Below are positions 48,314 to 59,061 of a DNA stretch of 64,000 nt, piece after piece. The notes beneath the pieces are model-generated. The model saw only the letters and a list, made by a program, of their open reading frames with translations. It was not told the origin of the DNA and did not search any database. This DNA comes from Neoceratodus forsteri (taxonomy: Eukaryota > Chordata > Ceratodontiformes > Ceratodontidae), in NCBI GenBank assembly GCA_016271365.2, contig CM057456.1, positions 1,396,147,001 through 1,396,211,000 of the forward strand, in the 5' to 3' direction. Numbering within the stretch: the first letter of the stretch is position 1; the number at the start of each line of letters is the position of its first letter. The position numbers and the translations under genes were made by a program.

Positions 48314-48675
48314 CTCTGTACTGTATCTTCAAGGAGGGCAGCAGCGAGAAACTGCACAGAGGAGGACCAAGAAAAGGCAGATGACCAGAACATGTACTTC
48401 TGCTGAGTCTTCACAGTTGTTGATTGGGGGGGGGGGGATCCCAGGGGAGCAGCAGGAACAGATGGTGAGTGGATACAAGTCCATTTTCAGAGGAAAGAGT
48501 CCTGAGAAGACTTGCAACTCTGAAAGTGGACAGGGCTGTGAGACCAGAAGGGACACATCCGGGGGTACTGAAGGAACTCTGGTACTGCATGTTACAGTTC
48601 TAAATTCTGATGGAGATTCAACTTTCCTGATATAAAAACACATGTACTATGACTTGGGCAGATATTTTTTTTATA
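48314..48675. other. Unassigned stretch with G homopolymer
   Basis: GGGGGGGGGGG at 48427-48437; otherwise nothing recognised. Confidence 0.5.
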
Positions 48676-48845
48676 TATATTAATATTTATAGTTGGGAGT
48701 GTTTCTTACAGCATAAGAATGTTATCTTGTGATGTTTGGGCAGGAAGACTGTGACATGAAGTTGAGTGGTTCTGTCAGCCCGAACAGCACAAGATCACGT
48801 TCTTATGCTGTAAAAAGCACCACCAACTATGTATGTTAATATATT
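48676..48845. mobile_element. Hairpin MITE-like element
   Basis: TTACAGCATAAGAATGTTAT and CTTGTG at the left pair with CACAAGATCACGTTCTTATG and CTGTAA at the right. Outer AGTTGGGAGTG pairs with CACCACCAACT. Ends lie in TA-rich sequence. Confidence 0.65.
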
Positions 48846-49212
48846 AAGAAGTGGTCAAACATTTTCCTTAAAGAACAACACTTTGAGAGGAAATGTAACA
48901 TGTTTTAAATTACGATTTTTTTTTTCTGCTCCCCGTTCCAGTTACTGTGAATGATGATATGGTCTACAGATACGCAGACGTGACAATGCATTGATGTGCT
49001 TTGAAGGCTGTAATTTCAGCAGTTGCAGAAGCAAAATTATTTATTTATTTTTTTTTTTTTGTGGTTTTTGATCTTTTTTTTACATGAGCTTCACTGGCAA
49101 ACAAGATTCTGTGTCGTCAGGTGAGAGTTACAGCTTCCAACATAACAGAGGGAGTCAGTGCGGCTGAAACTAGATATACAGTAAGCACGAAGCACTGTCT
49201 GTATGCTGCAGA

Positions 49213-49985
49213 AGAGGTACTGCAGTCCTGAATGGTAAATTGCAGAAAAAGTTTGACTGCTTTATCATTTCCATTACATACTGCAAATTAAGCATATACC
49301 GTATGCCCTCATTTACAGCAGAGCACATCCTGAGAGGTACTGCAGTTCTGAACAGTAATTGGTGGAAAAAGTTTGACTGCTTTATATATAGAATAATGCA
49401 TGGGGTGGTGTATTTAACAAGATTTTACACCCCCCCCCGAGGGGTTGGATGCTACATTCGCTCTTGGGGTTTATTTAAACATCCAACACCGAGGGGTGTG
49501 TGTAAAATCTCGAGTTAAACATAGCACCCCATGTTTTATTTTATATAATTGCTGGGGAGCGTTTTTTCGCCACAGCAACTATATAAAATAAAAATACATT
49601 CTCCCTGTGCAGTCAGGTCGGGTTTCAGCGCATTCATGTGGTGGGGAAGCGGCAGCCGAAGGGAAAGGTTTCCCTTACGTTTTTAATTTATTTTGTTAAA
49701 ATTCTTAATTTTACAGACTAAAGTGCCTCTTTACTTTTTTTTTTTTTAATTAACTTACTGCCAGGTGGCAGTGTACGGTATGAAGGAAGAGCTGCTGCTG
49801 GGGCATGCATACAAGGGAAACCCAGCGCATGTGCGCAGTTATATCCTGTGGGTTCGTGGGTTATAATGGCAAATTATAACCCAGTTTTCCTTAGGGAAAG
49901 AAATGATCCTCAGTTATTATAGTTTCCATTATGTACTACAAATCAAGCCTATACTGTATGTCCTCATTTTTAATGTCCCACTGAG
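49213..49985 (+). repeat. Upstream ~120-bp monomers of family A with inserted palindrome
   Basis: AGAGGTACTGCAGTCCTGAA at 49213 and AGAGGTACTGCAGTTCTGAA at 49333 start two 120-bp units. The continuation of the second (TTTCCATTATGTACTAC...TATGTCCTCATTTTTAATG) appears only at 49930-49975, after ~520 bp of other DNA. That insert begins with a hairpin (49383-49557: GCATGGGGTGGTGTATTTAA against TTAAACATAGCACCCCATG) and ends near a second perfect stem, GGGTTATAAT/ATTATAACCC (49858-49883). Confidence 0.6.
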
Positions 49986-49986
49986 T

Positions 49987-50411
49987 AGGGTTTAAGGGCA
50001 AGATTTATGCTGTCTGCCCTCCCCAGCCCTTCGACTGAGCCGCTGCCGAACTGCCCAGGCTTCTGACTGAGAAGGGTCTATGGGCAAGACTTATTCTGTC
50101 TGCCCTCCCCAGACCCTTGTCTGAGCCACCGCATTGCTGAGGCTTCCCACTGAGAAGGGTCTGAGGGCAAGATTTATGCTGTCTGCCCTCCCCAGACCCT
50201 CGCCTGAGCTGCCACTGAACTGCCCAGGCTTCCACCGAGCAGGGTCTGAGGGCGAGATTTATGCTGTCTGCCCTACCCAACCCCTCGTCTGAGCCACTGC
50301 TGCACTACTCAGGCTTCCACTGAGAAGGGTCTGAGGACAAGATTTGTGCTGTCTGCCCTACCCAGCCCCTCGTCTGAGCCGCCGCCGAACTGCCCCGGCT
50401 TCCACTGAGAA
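49987..50411 (+). repeat. 85-bp tandem monomers in the family A leader, five copies
   Basis: The unit starts AGGGTCTGAGGGCAAGATTT and continues with ATGCTGTCTGCCCTCCCCAG, a CCGAACTGCCCAGG block and CTTCCACTGAGA. Starts at 49987, 50073, 50156, 50241 and 50326 give spacings of 83-86 bp. A sixth diverged copy lies at 50822-50895, just upstream of the repeated GGGACACAGTTTGTG segment. Minus-strand ORF 50005-50280 is a by-product. Confidence 0.85.
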
Positions 50412-53400
50412 GTGTGGGACACAGTTTGTGCAGCAAGCTAAGCTGATGAGCTGCCTTGGCTCATTTGAACTTGGTGCCTTTTATTGTCTTAAGCCTGCAG
50501 CTTTATTCTGAATTTCTCAGTGCTGCTGCTCCTCTCTCAAGTGATTTTTTATATTTTATTTTTTTGTTGTGTTTGTTTGTTTGCTCTGAATTCTCAGGAA
50601 TTAATTCTGTATTAATTACTAGTTGTTTCATATTTAATTTTTTTGCTGCTAATTGAATTCTATCAAATGTTTCCCTTAATTTCTATCTGTGCTTCTCTCT
50701 CTTACTGCCCTCTTTCCTCCCACGTCCCGGTTTAGCAGCCCAGTCCGTTCCATCCCCCCTCTAGCATTCGACCTGTTTAAATCCTGCATTTTTCTTGCAA
50801 AACTCCCTCTTTTCTTTTACAGCGTCTGAGGGCAAGATTTATGCTATCTACCCTCTGCAGCCCCTCAGCACTGCCCAGTCTTCCCACTGAGAAGTACGGG
50901 ACACAGTTTGTGGAGCAAGCTAAGCTGATGAGCTGCTTTGGCGCCTTATTGCCTTCATCCTGCAGCTTTAGTCTGAATTTCCCTGTACTGCTGCTCCTCT
51001 CTCAAGTGATTTCTTTGACCTGCCCACCCTCATCCCCACCTCCTCCATTACTAAATATGCTTCCTCCTTGCCCCTGTTCACTGCTGATTGGTTTCTGTAA
51101 GTGAGACGGTGTGCTCAAAGCGCCGACAAATTACAGATCTCCCTTCCAGCTGTCTAGATGCCCAAATTTCCCCAAGGCCTTCCCACTCTCCTGTTTTGCA
51201 CTCCTGCACCCAAGCAGTTGCTGACTCATGTAAATCCCAGACTTGTCAGCTGTTAATCACACCCTTGGAGCAGGTCATGGCTGTACTTGCCACGTTTGAC
51301 TTCTCCTGGTCGCGGTCTACTAATAGGCTCGTCTCTGCCGCTGGATTTCTGTGCATTTGTGACCCTCACATCTTACTATCATTGCTTTGTGGTCATTACT
51401 CCAGCCCACTCTTCCTGTCATTGATTGGTGGAGCACTACTGCTCTGCACTCTCACCTCTCAATTTTGTTAGCCAGTTTTTCCCTTGGTACTGTATCTCCT
51501 CCCTCTAACTAGTTTCAAGTGTTGGCATTCTCTACTGCAGCTCTCCCCTTATGCTTTACTGTAATTCTCATTCTCACCCTCTACCCTAGTCTCTTATACC
51601 TACCTGTCCTGGCTTTCATCTCCCACCATGCTCCTACTCAGCATTGCTATCCTCCCTCTGTTATTTCCCTTGCCTTCCCTTCCTCCCTCTTCCACCCCTA
51701 TGTTGCCAGTTAACATATTTGCACACCTCTCTCTTGCTCTCTTCCCTACCTACTGCACTTCTTCAGTTCTCCCTTTGGCCTCCACCTGGCCGCATAACCC
51801 TTGGCCGGCAAGTCCTACTATACTCCCCCTCCCCCATTCCACACTGGCCTGATTCCCCTTAGAACTGCCACTGGGTCTCCCTTAGTCTCTTTCCACCCCC
51901 ACCCTTCATCCCATTGCACATTCTTTGCACCCACTGCAAAGATCATGCTAACGCTGCTGCTTCTGCTGGCAGGTGACATTGAATCCAGTTCTGGTCCTGA
52001 CCCCACCCCCCACACCCTTACAATTTCCTCATGGCCTAAAACTAGCTCACCTTAACATCAAGAACATCTCGCTGCTCCAACCCTTGCCTCTCTCCCTCAA
52101 CCCTGAAGGGTGGAGGAACAGCCATGTACATTGCCTCTTCTCTCACATTCACACCCATACTTGCATCCTCCTTCCCCCTGTCTCATGAGTCCCTGCTGGT
52201 GAAACTCACCTTTCCTTACTCCGTTACTGTTTTTATCGCAGGCTTCTACTGCTGCCTCAGTGCACCCATGTCCTCGATCACTGACCTCCTAGCCACCCTA
52301 CAAACACATGTGTCTAGTGGCGAGCTCCATGTCCTGGGTGATTTCAACGTAAATTGGCTCACTCCCTCTCACTCCAAAATTTGGCAAGATATTGCTGCCC
52401 TAAACCTCACTCAGCTATTCAGTGAACCCTCCTGTCTAAATGCCAAATCCCCAACCACTCTGATAGATTGGGCCCTCTCTTCTCACCCGCACTGAATTAT
52501 AGCAGCTGGCCTACTTCCTGACTGTCTAAGCGATCACCATCTGATCTATGCAGTTTGGAAAATCCATCGCCCAACCCCCTGCCCCCCAAAAAAAAAAACA
52601 CCCTACTGATTTGGTCCTATAACTCCCTGGATATCGCTTCTTCTACATGATCGGACTAGCACTGACTGGTCTTGTATCACCGGTGTTCTCCACTGACTCG
52701 ATTTTGCTTATTTCAAGTCAGAACACCCTCCTGGGATAAATAACCCACTGAAAAGGATCTGTGTGCGTGGTACTTACCTGCTCTGGGTCTCCACTGATCT
52801 CATGGCCTATCTATGAGCTAGGGACCAAGTGTGGAAGACCCACAAATCTACCAGCCTTCCCACCAACTTCCTGAAATATAGTACGCGTCAAAATGCCTGC
52901 ACCAGGGCAATCAGACTTGCAAAGGCAGAATATTTTAAGGACACCTTCCTAACTAACATAAATCACCCCTCCAGGTTCTGGAAGGTGGTCCAAACCCTAT
53001 TCCACCCCCATCCCAGCCCCTACCCCTATTATCAAAACTGGCAACAGCTTCCTGTCAAACCGTCAATCCATAGCAAGAGTTTAACTCCTTCTTTACCTCC
53101 TGCACGTCGTCCCTGCTGTCCTCCGCCCCCGACCTCTGATGGTCATGCTCTCCCCAATCCCCCCAATTTCCCACTCCTTCACCTTCAGCCACACTACACC
53201 CGAGAAGCCTTCAATGTACTTATTACACTCAGCCCCTCCAAGGGCAAGTGCCCCTCTGGGCTGAGCACCAAAATGCTCTACCTGTACACCCCTGCTATCG
53301 CCTCCCCTCTTGCCTCTTTTCTAAATCTTTCTTTCACCCTTGCTTCTGTTCCTGCTGAGTGGAAATATTCCACTGTTGTCCCACTCCCTAAAGGAGGTGA

Positions 53401-53431
53401 CCCCTCCTCCCTTGGCAGCTACCGCCCTATA

Positions 53432-53463
<32 letters not shown>

Positions 53464-53746
53464 CTTCCCATTCTCACCAAACTGCAGGAACGTCTGGTAC
53501 TGTCTCAACCTTCCTCCTTCCTTGACTCCTCTTCCTTTTTCACTCCTTATCAGTCTGGTTTTAGGAGGTCCCATTCATCCATCACCTTCCTGCTGAGGAT
53601 CATTGACTCCATCCAAACAGGCATGGACCAGGGACTCATCACCTCTACCATCTTAATTGACCTCGCAAAGGTGTTCAACACTGTGTCATAACCCCTTCTC
53701 CTAACTAAACTTTCCAACACAGGGCTATCGAAGGAGGCCACCAGCT

Positions 53747-53948
53747 GGTTGGCAGCTCCTGAGGAGGTTGTGGAGTCAGGAACAGTGGGAGAATTCAAGA
53801 ATGCATGGGACAGGCATAAAGCAATTCTGGTGGGGGGTGGGAAGAAGTAAGCTGTTGATTATCTAGAATCTGCAGCTTATCCATCAGGTAGGGCAGATTA
53901 GGTGGGCCAAGCGGTCCTTATCTGCCATCAAATTCTATGTTTCTGTGG
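53747..53948 (+). mobile_element. CR1 3' tail nested in family A
   Basis: CTGAGGAGGTTGTGGAGTCA ... reads EEVVESGTVGEFKNAWDRHK, the end of CR1 RT. The 3' end CTGCCATCAAATTCTATGTT TCTG is the typical CR1 terminus. The family A frame continues on either side (ATSW before, FHSYLVGRLQSVQ after). TGGTT at both edges is a possible 5-bp target duplication. Confidence 0.8.
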
Positions 53949-54130
53949 TTCCACTCTTACCTAGTAGGTAGGTTGCAATCCGTTCAGATTGGTGACTCGC
54001 TCCTCCTCCCCCAGTCCCCAACACCACCGGTATCCCCCAAGGCTCCGTCCTTGGCCCTCTGCTGTTTTCCGTCTTCCTAAACAACTCGCCCTCTGCCTGC
54101 CCACATACCTCCATCCATAAGTATGCAGAC

Positions 54131-54649
54131 TGGTTTTATGTCATAATAGCGAACACAGAATGGCAGTCGTTATTATGGAGGGTGTATATCACCAAAAAGC
54201 AAATCAGCGATATACACTTACCAGCGAACCAACATGCAGCAACCTAAAGAGTTTCTGTGGGGGGGGGGCTGTGCCCCCTTTGCCCCCCATGCCCCCCCCT
54301 TACTAAGGATTCCTAACTCCAGGGGAGTGCATGTTGTGGGGGGGGGCATGAATTCGAGGGGAAAAAAACTGTAAGTCTGGAGCCGCAGGCAGCGTCAAAA
54401 TTTAAACCCTCCTGGCCCCGAGCCATGTACCTACTGTGGCAGAGCCCACCTCCCTCACCACCACGCCACATGGCTGGCCCGGCAGCAGCAGGCACACTCC
54501 TTCGCAATAACCCATCTTCTGGTCGCCTTCCACTTCCCTCATGGTCAATGTAGTCACTACCCTTGCGAGTTGTCCATCCCAGTAGTGCCGAATATGGAGT
54601 CGCTGTTTTGATGGTCACCCATATTCGGTCGCTGTGATTAGGGGATACC
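54131..54649. mobile_element. hAT-like MITE nested in the family A RT active site
   Basis: The 8-bp duplication ATGCAGAC flanks it at 54123-54130 and 54650-54657. Termini are imperfectly inverted: TGGTTTTATGTCATAATAGC at left, and the complement of the right end, GGTATCCCCTAATCACAGCG. An 8-bp target duplication points to the hAT superfamily. It contains G and C homopolymers (54261-54270, 54340-54348) but no transposase. Confidence 0.75.
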
Positions 54650-54963
54650 ATGCAGACGACACTGTCTTGTGTGCATCTGTTTCTTCCAACACTGATGTGG
54701 TGACCAGACTCCAGCGAGACTTCGATAATGTTCAGCTGGTTTTGCTCTAATCAACTTTTTCTGAATGCCAAGCAAACGGTCTCCATGTCCTTTGGCACTA
54801 GGCAGAGACTCTCTCGGCTCCCCTCTTTCCGCACCCTGGATGGAACACTGCTCAAGGACTGCTCCTTTTTTAGATATCTTGGGGTCTGGATTGACTGGCA
54901 CCTCAATTTTTCTGTACACATAGAGGCATTCACAAGAAATTGCACCCTAAACTGGGTGCCCTG

Positions 54964-56104
54964 TGTGACGCTTGGCCAGCTGGTTATGATTATTGTATGA
55001 TATTGGTATTATAAATAAATGGTCAATCATGTATGAATTGTCAGTCTGTGAGATTTGGCCCTTCAAATTACAAGGTGTCAGCAGCTGAAAACCAGGATGT
55101 AATTAAACAGACCAGAAGGAAACAGTTAATTGGAACATCCTTCTAGAGAGACAGTTTATGGCCCTCATCACTTGCTGCTGCTTTTGAAGTTATAAGTTAA
55201 ATACGAATTTTATTACATCAGGAAAGGATGTCATTTAGCTGATTCCTGTTGTCTGTCTCACACCTGGGTGACAGAATGCAGGGTTGTAAACCTCAAAGGA
55301 ACTGGTTGATCAAAGACTCATAATTTGGGAAATGGGTTGTTGCTGACAGTCACATTATTTAAAATACCTCCTGGTAGGAAATCCTGTTTGTAATTTTATA
55401 TTCTAAAAGGAGGAGCTAGATGACTCACAGAAGGGGTGTGGAGACAGAGTTTAAACTGATACTTGTGTCTGAAATGTTGTCATATCATCTTGGGACTCTA
55501 GAGAGACACAGCTGTCTGATTTAACTTTAAAATGCACTTCCAGAGGTAATACCTTAGATAGCAAAGATCTAAATGTTTTGTGGTAGGAGTTTTTTAATCT
55601 TCCCCTGTTCTTTTATGTGATTGTGAGCTCTTTAATATTTTGTTCTGTGTTTACATTTTTCATATTTTTATCATCTTTTAGTAAAGTACCTTTTCTTTGA
55701 AAGACTTCCTGGGTGTCTGTCAGTTCTTTTTGCATGTGACATATAGGTAGTTAAGTCTGACAACTGTTCCAACAGCTTGATGGTGTTACTAAGCTTGGTA
55801 AAAGGTAAGAATATACCTAAGGTCTCTTATAGAGTTTTAAGGGTTCATTTTGGATACCTGGTTAGGTGCCCTTAGGCGAAAGATATATTGCATCCCCCTG
55901 AAGAGAATATTATCTGAGCCTGTACATTTGGGTACGCTAGCATAAGGTTCACAGTTTGAATCCCCCCAGAACTTGGCACTAAAGGTGATTTGGACCCAAA
56001 AGCAGACAGGTAGGCTACCCTGTCTGTTACCTGTTCACGCTATTGCACTCTGAGGTTGGCACTGTGGAAGCAGAGGGCCTGATCTGCTGAGTGCATTTGT
56101 GACA
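54964..56104 (+). mobile_element. Solo LTR, 1141 bp, nested in family A
   Basis: It starts TGTGACGCTTGGCCAGCTGG, ends GCATTTGTGACA (5'-TG...CA-3') and is flanked by CCCTG at 54959-54963 and 56105-56109. A 5-bp duplication and TG/CA ends fit an LTR retroelement (Gypsy or ERV type). No internal coding region is present, so it is a recombined solo LTR. Strand is set by the second copy having the same orientation; true transcription direction is unproven. Confidence 0.75.
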
Positions 56105-57040
56105 CCCTGTACCACAACTGTAGATGTATCACACTGCCTGCTTGATGGGCCATTGTGCAGAAAATTATTCTCCCCATTTTTGACTACTGTTATGTGGTCT
56201 TCAGTGCCGCTCCCTCCTCACCCTCCTTAATCAAACTGGACACACTCCTCCACTCATTCTGCCGTTTCGCCCTTGACTGCCCCCTAGCACATACCACTGT
56301 ACCCTTTACCAATCCCTGTCCCTCTCCTCCTTAGAGGACAGATGGCATACCCACTGTGCTAGCTTCTTGGTTAAATTCTGGTCCCAGTCCCTGCCATCCT
56401 ACCTCTCCTCCTCGCTCTTCCCTCACCCTCTTATTTGCTCAGAAACTGACCCTTTTACCTTATCTGTCCCCCGTCAGACCACCTCAGCAGGTCAGGCTGC
56501 CTTATCATACAGGGTTCTCAATCTGTGGAACTCCCTCCCACGCTCCATTCACTTTGCCCCTTCCCCTCGGGTTTGCAATTCCCTCATTAAAGACCACTTC
56601 TGCACCTCCTGCACCTGTTTCTAATTTCCCCTGGCACCTCCTCGTCCCCTGTCTGACTGCCCTCTTGTCTGTCATTTTAATTTATCTTTGGGCATCCTGC
56701 CCTGCTTGGTTGCTGCTGTTTGCATCTTGCACTAGTCCTTAAAAAAAATAAAATTTGTAAATTTTAATACTGTAAATTCTGTACATAGCTTATAAAATTT
56801 TGTAAATTATAAACTCTGTGAATTTCTGCTGTATTGTTGGTTGTATTTGTATTTTGTGTTGTACTCTCTCCCTTAACTGCTCTCTGCTACATCACTATTG
56901 ATTTTAACTGCTATACTGTATACATGTACTTTTGCCTGGACTCACTCCATCTGTTCCCCTTCCCCCTCAGGACGCATCTGGAAACGAGCACTTGCTGCTC
57001 AGTATGCTCTTCCTGGTGAAACTACAGTAAATAAATAAAT

Positions 57041-57841
57041 AAGTAACAGAGGACTTCCTGGGTCCCCAGAGATGTCATGCAAGGAGGCAGAACTAGTGTC
57101 TCCACGTTCAGTTTAAGACTGGGAGGGCTGGTAAGTTTTTTGCCATGCTAAATTCAGGGTTTTCTGGCACTCATTGTTAAACTAATGTACAACAGTGCCC
57201 TTAATTAGGCTGATGGTTGCACACTAGGTACCTATCTGCCTAACTATTAGAGCCAAGATGCCAGTGTTTCGTTATTAATTTCAGTTGTAAAATCAAAGAA
57301 CACACACATCAAGGAAATAAACTAATTTATTAGATCACCAAAGCAAAGTAAAAAAATTCAAAAACATGTTTGAAATATCAGATGCTGACTTATTTTATTT
57401 CATGTTTTAGATACTGTTGACCTAAATTCCCTCTTTACCTCTGTGTAACCACCTTATCCATAACATGGAAATACCCAGGTAACACAAGACCTATGCAGAC
57501 AGGCAACACAGATCGTTGCCCCCACCCCAAGAAACATTCAGAAAAACTGTTTGCCCAGAACTGAAGAGAATTTGTCCAGGGAAGACCCCACAGCCCCATA
57601 CTTAGACTTATCACCTTATGCACTCCTCCCCAACCCCCCGCCAAATACATCTGTGCATGCCTATACAAGAAGCACAGAAGTGTTCTGAAGACAGTCTGTG
57701 AATGTGTGGTATTGATGTTGTGACAGGGTTTAGTTTTAAAAGAATAAATAAAAACATGAGGTACCATAATGGTAAGACAAAATCAAAACACTGTAATGCT
57801 TCCATTTGTACTGAGTGTGCTGCTGGTATATTGTAGTGGTG
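57041..57841. other. Unassigned stretch
   Basis: No gene recognised; overlapping minus ORFs at 57435-57805 have no family resemblance. Confidence 0.5.

Positions 57842-57882
<41 letters not shown>
57842..57882. repeat. (CA)n microsatellite
   Basis: About 20 uninterrupted CA units. Confidence 0.98.
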
Positions 57883-57884
<2 letters not shown>

Positions 57885-57939
57885 AGTTTGTTTAAAAAAT
57901 ACTTCTTTAAAAATCCTAAACACAGAATTTAAGTCTTTG

Positions 57940-58545
57940 TTAAAGGAAAACAGTCATTTGCAGGGGCTCCCGCCCCTGCAAAACGTACCCTCCGGTTAAG
58001 CTTTTGCCCAAAAAGCGCCTTTTCTGTGTCCGGGAAAATAATTTAATTTACGAACGAAAAGTCCGCTACCCGAAAGTATTTATTTATTTCGTTTTTGTTT
58101 ACCGAGTAGGTACACTAGCCAGAAAGACTATTTTCAGGCATGACCCAGGAGAGTACAGAGACAAAACTTCAAGAGAAACATCATGATACACAATACAAGT
58201 TACATGAAGATATTTCAACTTAACAGTAGCAATATGACATGGAATTGAGGTGGTAAGACCAAATACTGCATTTAAGTTACATAAGACAGTACAATTTCAT
58301 GGCAGAATATCGGGCGGCTCCATTAACTATAAAGGTGTGGTCGCATCCTGCACTTCAATACAAATGTATTGAAGTGCAGCAAGGCCACACCTTTACAGTT
58401 AATGGAGCTGCCCGATAGTCTGCCATACTTCCGGTTGCGGACTTTTAGTTCGTAAATTACATTATTTTCCCGGACACAGAAAAAGGTGCTTTTTGGGCAA
58501 AAGCTTAACCGGAGGGTAAGGTTTGCAATGACTGTTTTACTTTAA
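57940..58545. mobile_element. Kolobok/T2-like foldback MITE with nested SINE
   Basis: Ends TTAAAGGAAAACAGTCATTT and the complement TTAAAGTAAAACAGTCATTG, both at TTAA. The arms pair through GGTTAAGCTTTTGCCCAAAA and CGGGAAAATAATTTAATTTA blocks. A central second palindrome (58312-58420: GGCTCCATTAACTATAAAGG against CCTTTACAGTTAATGGAGC) has the near-perfect tip CTTCAATACAAATGTATTGA AG. About 225 bp at 58075-58300 has no partner in the other arm and starts like the MIR-like SINE. Confidence 0.85.
58075..58300 (-). mobile_element. SINE-like insertion inside the MITE arm
   Basis: TATTTATTTATTTCG then GTTTACCGAGTAGGTACACT, AGCCAGAAAGACTATTTTCA and GGCATGACCCAGGAGAG resemble the lead-in of 3240-3455 and 41170-41350. 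It interrupts the left arm of the palindrome, so it arrived after the MITE. The remaining ~130 bp is AT-rich without a recognised core. Confidence 0.5.
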
Positions 58546-59061
58546 AGACACTGGCAATAAAAACGTTTTGCATACTATTGCCAATTTTACTGTTTATTGT
58601 TGGTTTGATGGTTGTTTGCTTTTTGTGGTGTGAATTTGTGTATAGTGTATTGTGCAAACCCTCCATGCATTGGAAGGATGCCTTGGTATAAAATAAATCT
58701 AGTACTAATACTAACTAAAAGGTCCAAAATTGGCCAGGTTATAAAATTCGTACTGTTCCTTTCAAGTTAACGATGCAGATTTATGTTCTGATAACATGTT
58801 GACTTCTTACTCCACAAACACCTCAGGCATCACAGTAATTTCACATTTTTCTGTGGAAGCATTCATAGAAGATGCATGACTTATCACCTCTGAGTCTGGC
58901 AGCTAAAACCTTTGGAGTGATAAAACTTTGAACAGGCTTGTTTGGCCACTTGGGGGAAGAAAAAATCTTCAGAATTGGTTATTACAACAGTGTGGTAGTG
59001 TTGCTGTAGTTTGGGTGTGTATGAGTTTCTGTATAATTATTTTTTATTTACATATGAACAT
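58546..59061. other. Unassigned stretch
   Basis: Nothing recognised. Confidence 0.5.

Larger units (their letters stand above)
51945..57000 (+). pseudogene. Family A ORF2 (endonuclease and reverse transcriptase)
   Basis: The start at 51945 gives a hydrophobic leader (MLTLLLLLA) then GDIESSSGP, a 2A-like position. Endonuclease: VLGDFNVNWLTPSHSK and TTLIDWALSSHPH at 52330-52495. RT: LAKAEYFKDTFL, SPSKGKCPSGLSTKML, VPAEWKYSTVVPLPKGGDP, SYRPIS (then a TC expansion at 53430-53462), FRRSHSSITFLLRIIDSIQT, and KYAD/DTVL split by the hAT-like insertion. LFLNAKQTVSMSFGTRQRL and YLGVWIDWHLNF follow. After the LTR, 56135-56625 gives ILPIFDYCYVVFSA, FLVKFWSQSLPSYLSS and LNLWNSLPRS. Stops and frameshifts are scattered; inactive. 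Confidence 0.8.
49205..57040 (+). mobile_element. Family A LINE, near full length, broken by nested insertions
   Basis: 5' tandem monomers (49213-49985, with an insertion; 49987-50411), a further leader duplication (50416-50545 vs 50898-51010), ORF2 from about 51945 and a 3' end at ~57040 with AATAAATAAATAAG. Insertions interrupting it: a palindromic piece at 49383-~49905, a CR1 tail at 53747-53948, a hAT-like MITE at 54131-54649 and a solo LTR at 54964-56104. The same family occurs at 2306-3235 and 19818-20800. It belongs to the CR1/L2/Rex1 group; a finer name is not claimed. Confidence 0.8.

Noticed and set aside
49987..50411. 85-bp repeats as an independent satellite
   Set aside because: They sit at the expected leader position of a LINE, and a further copy precedes the same downstream segment, so a LINE leader is the simpler reading.
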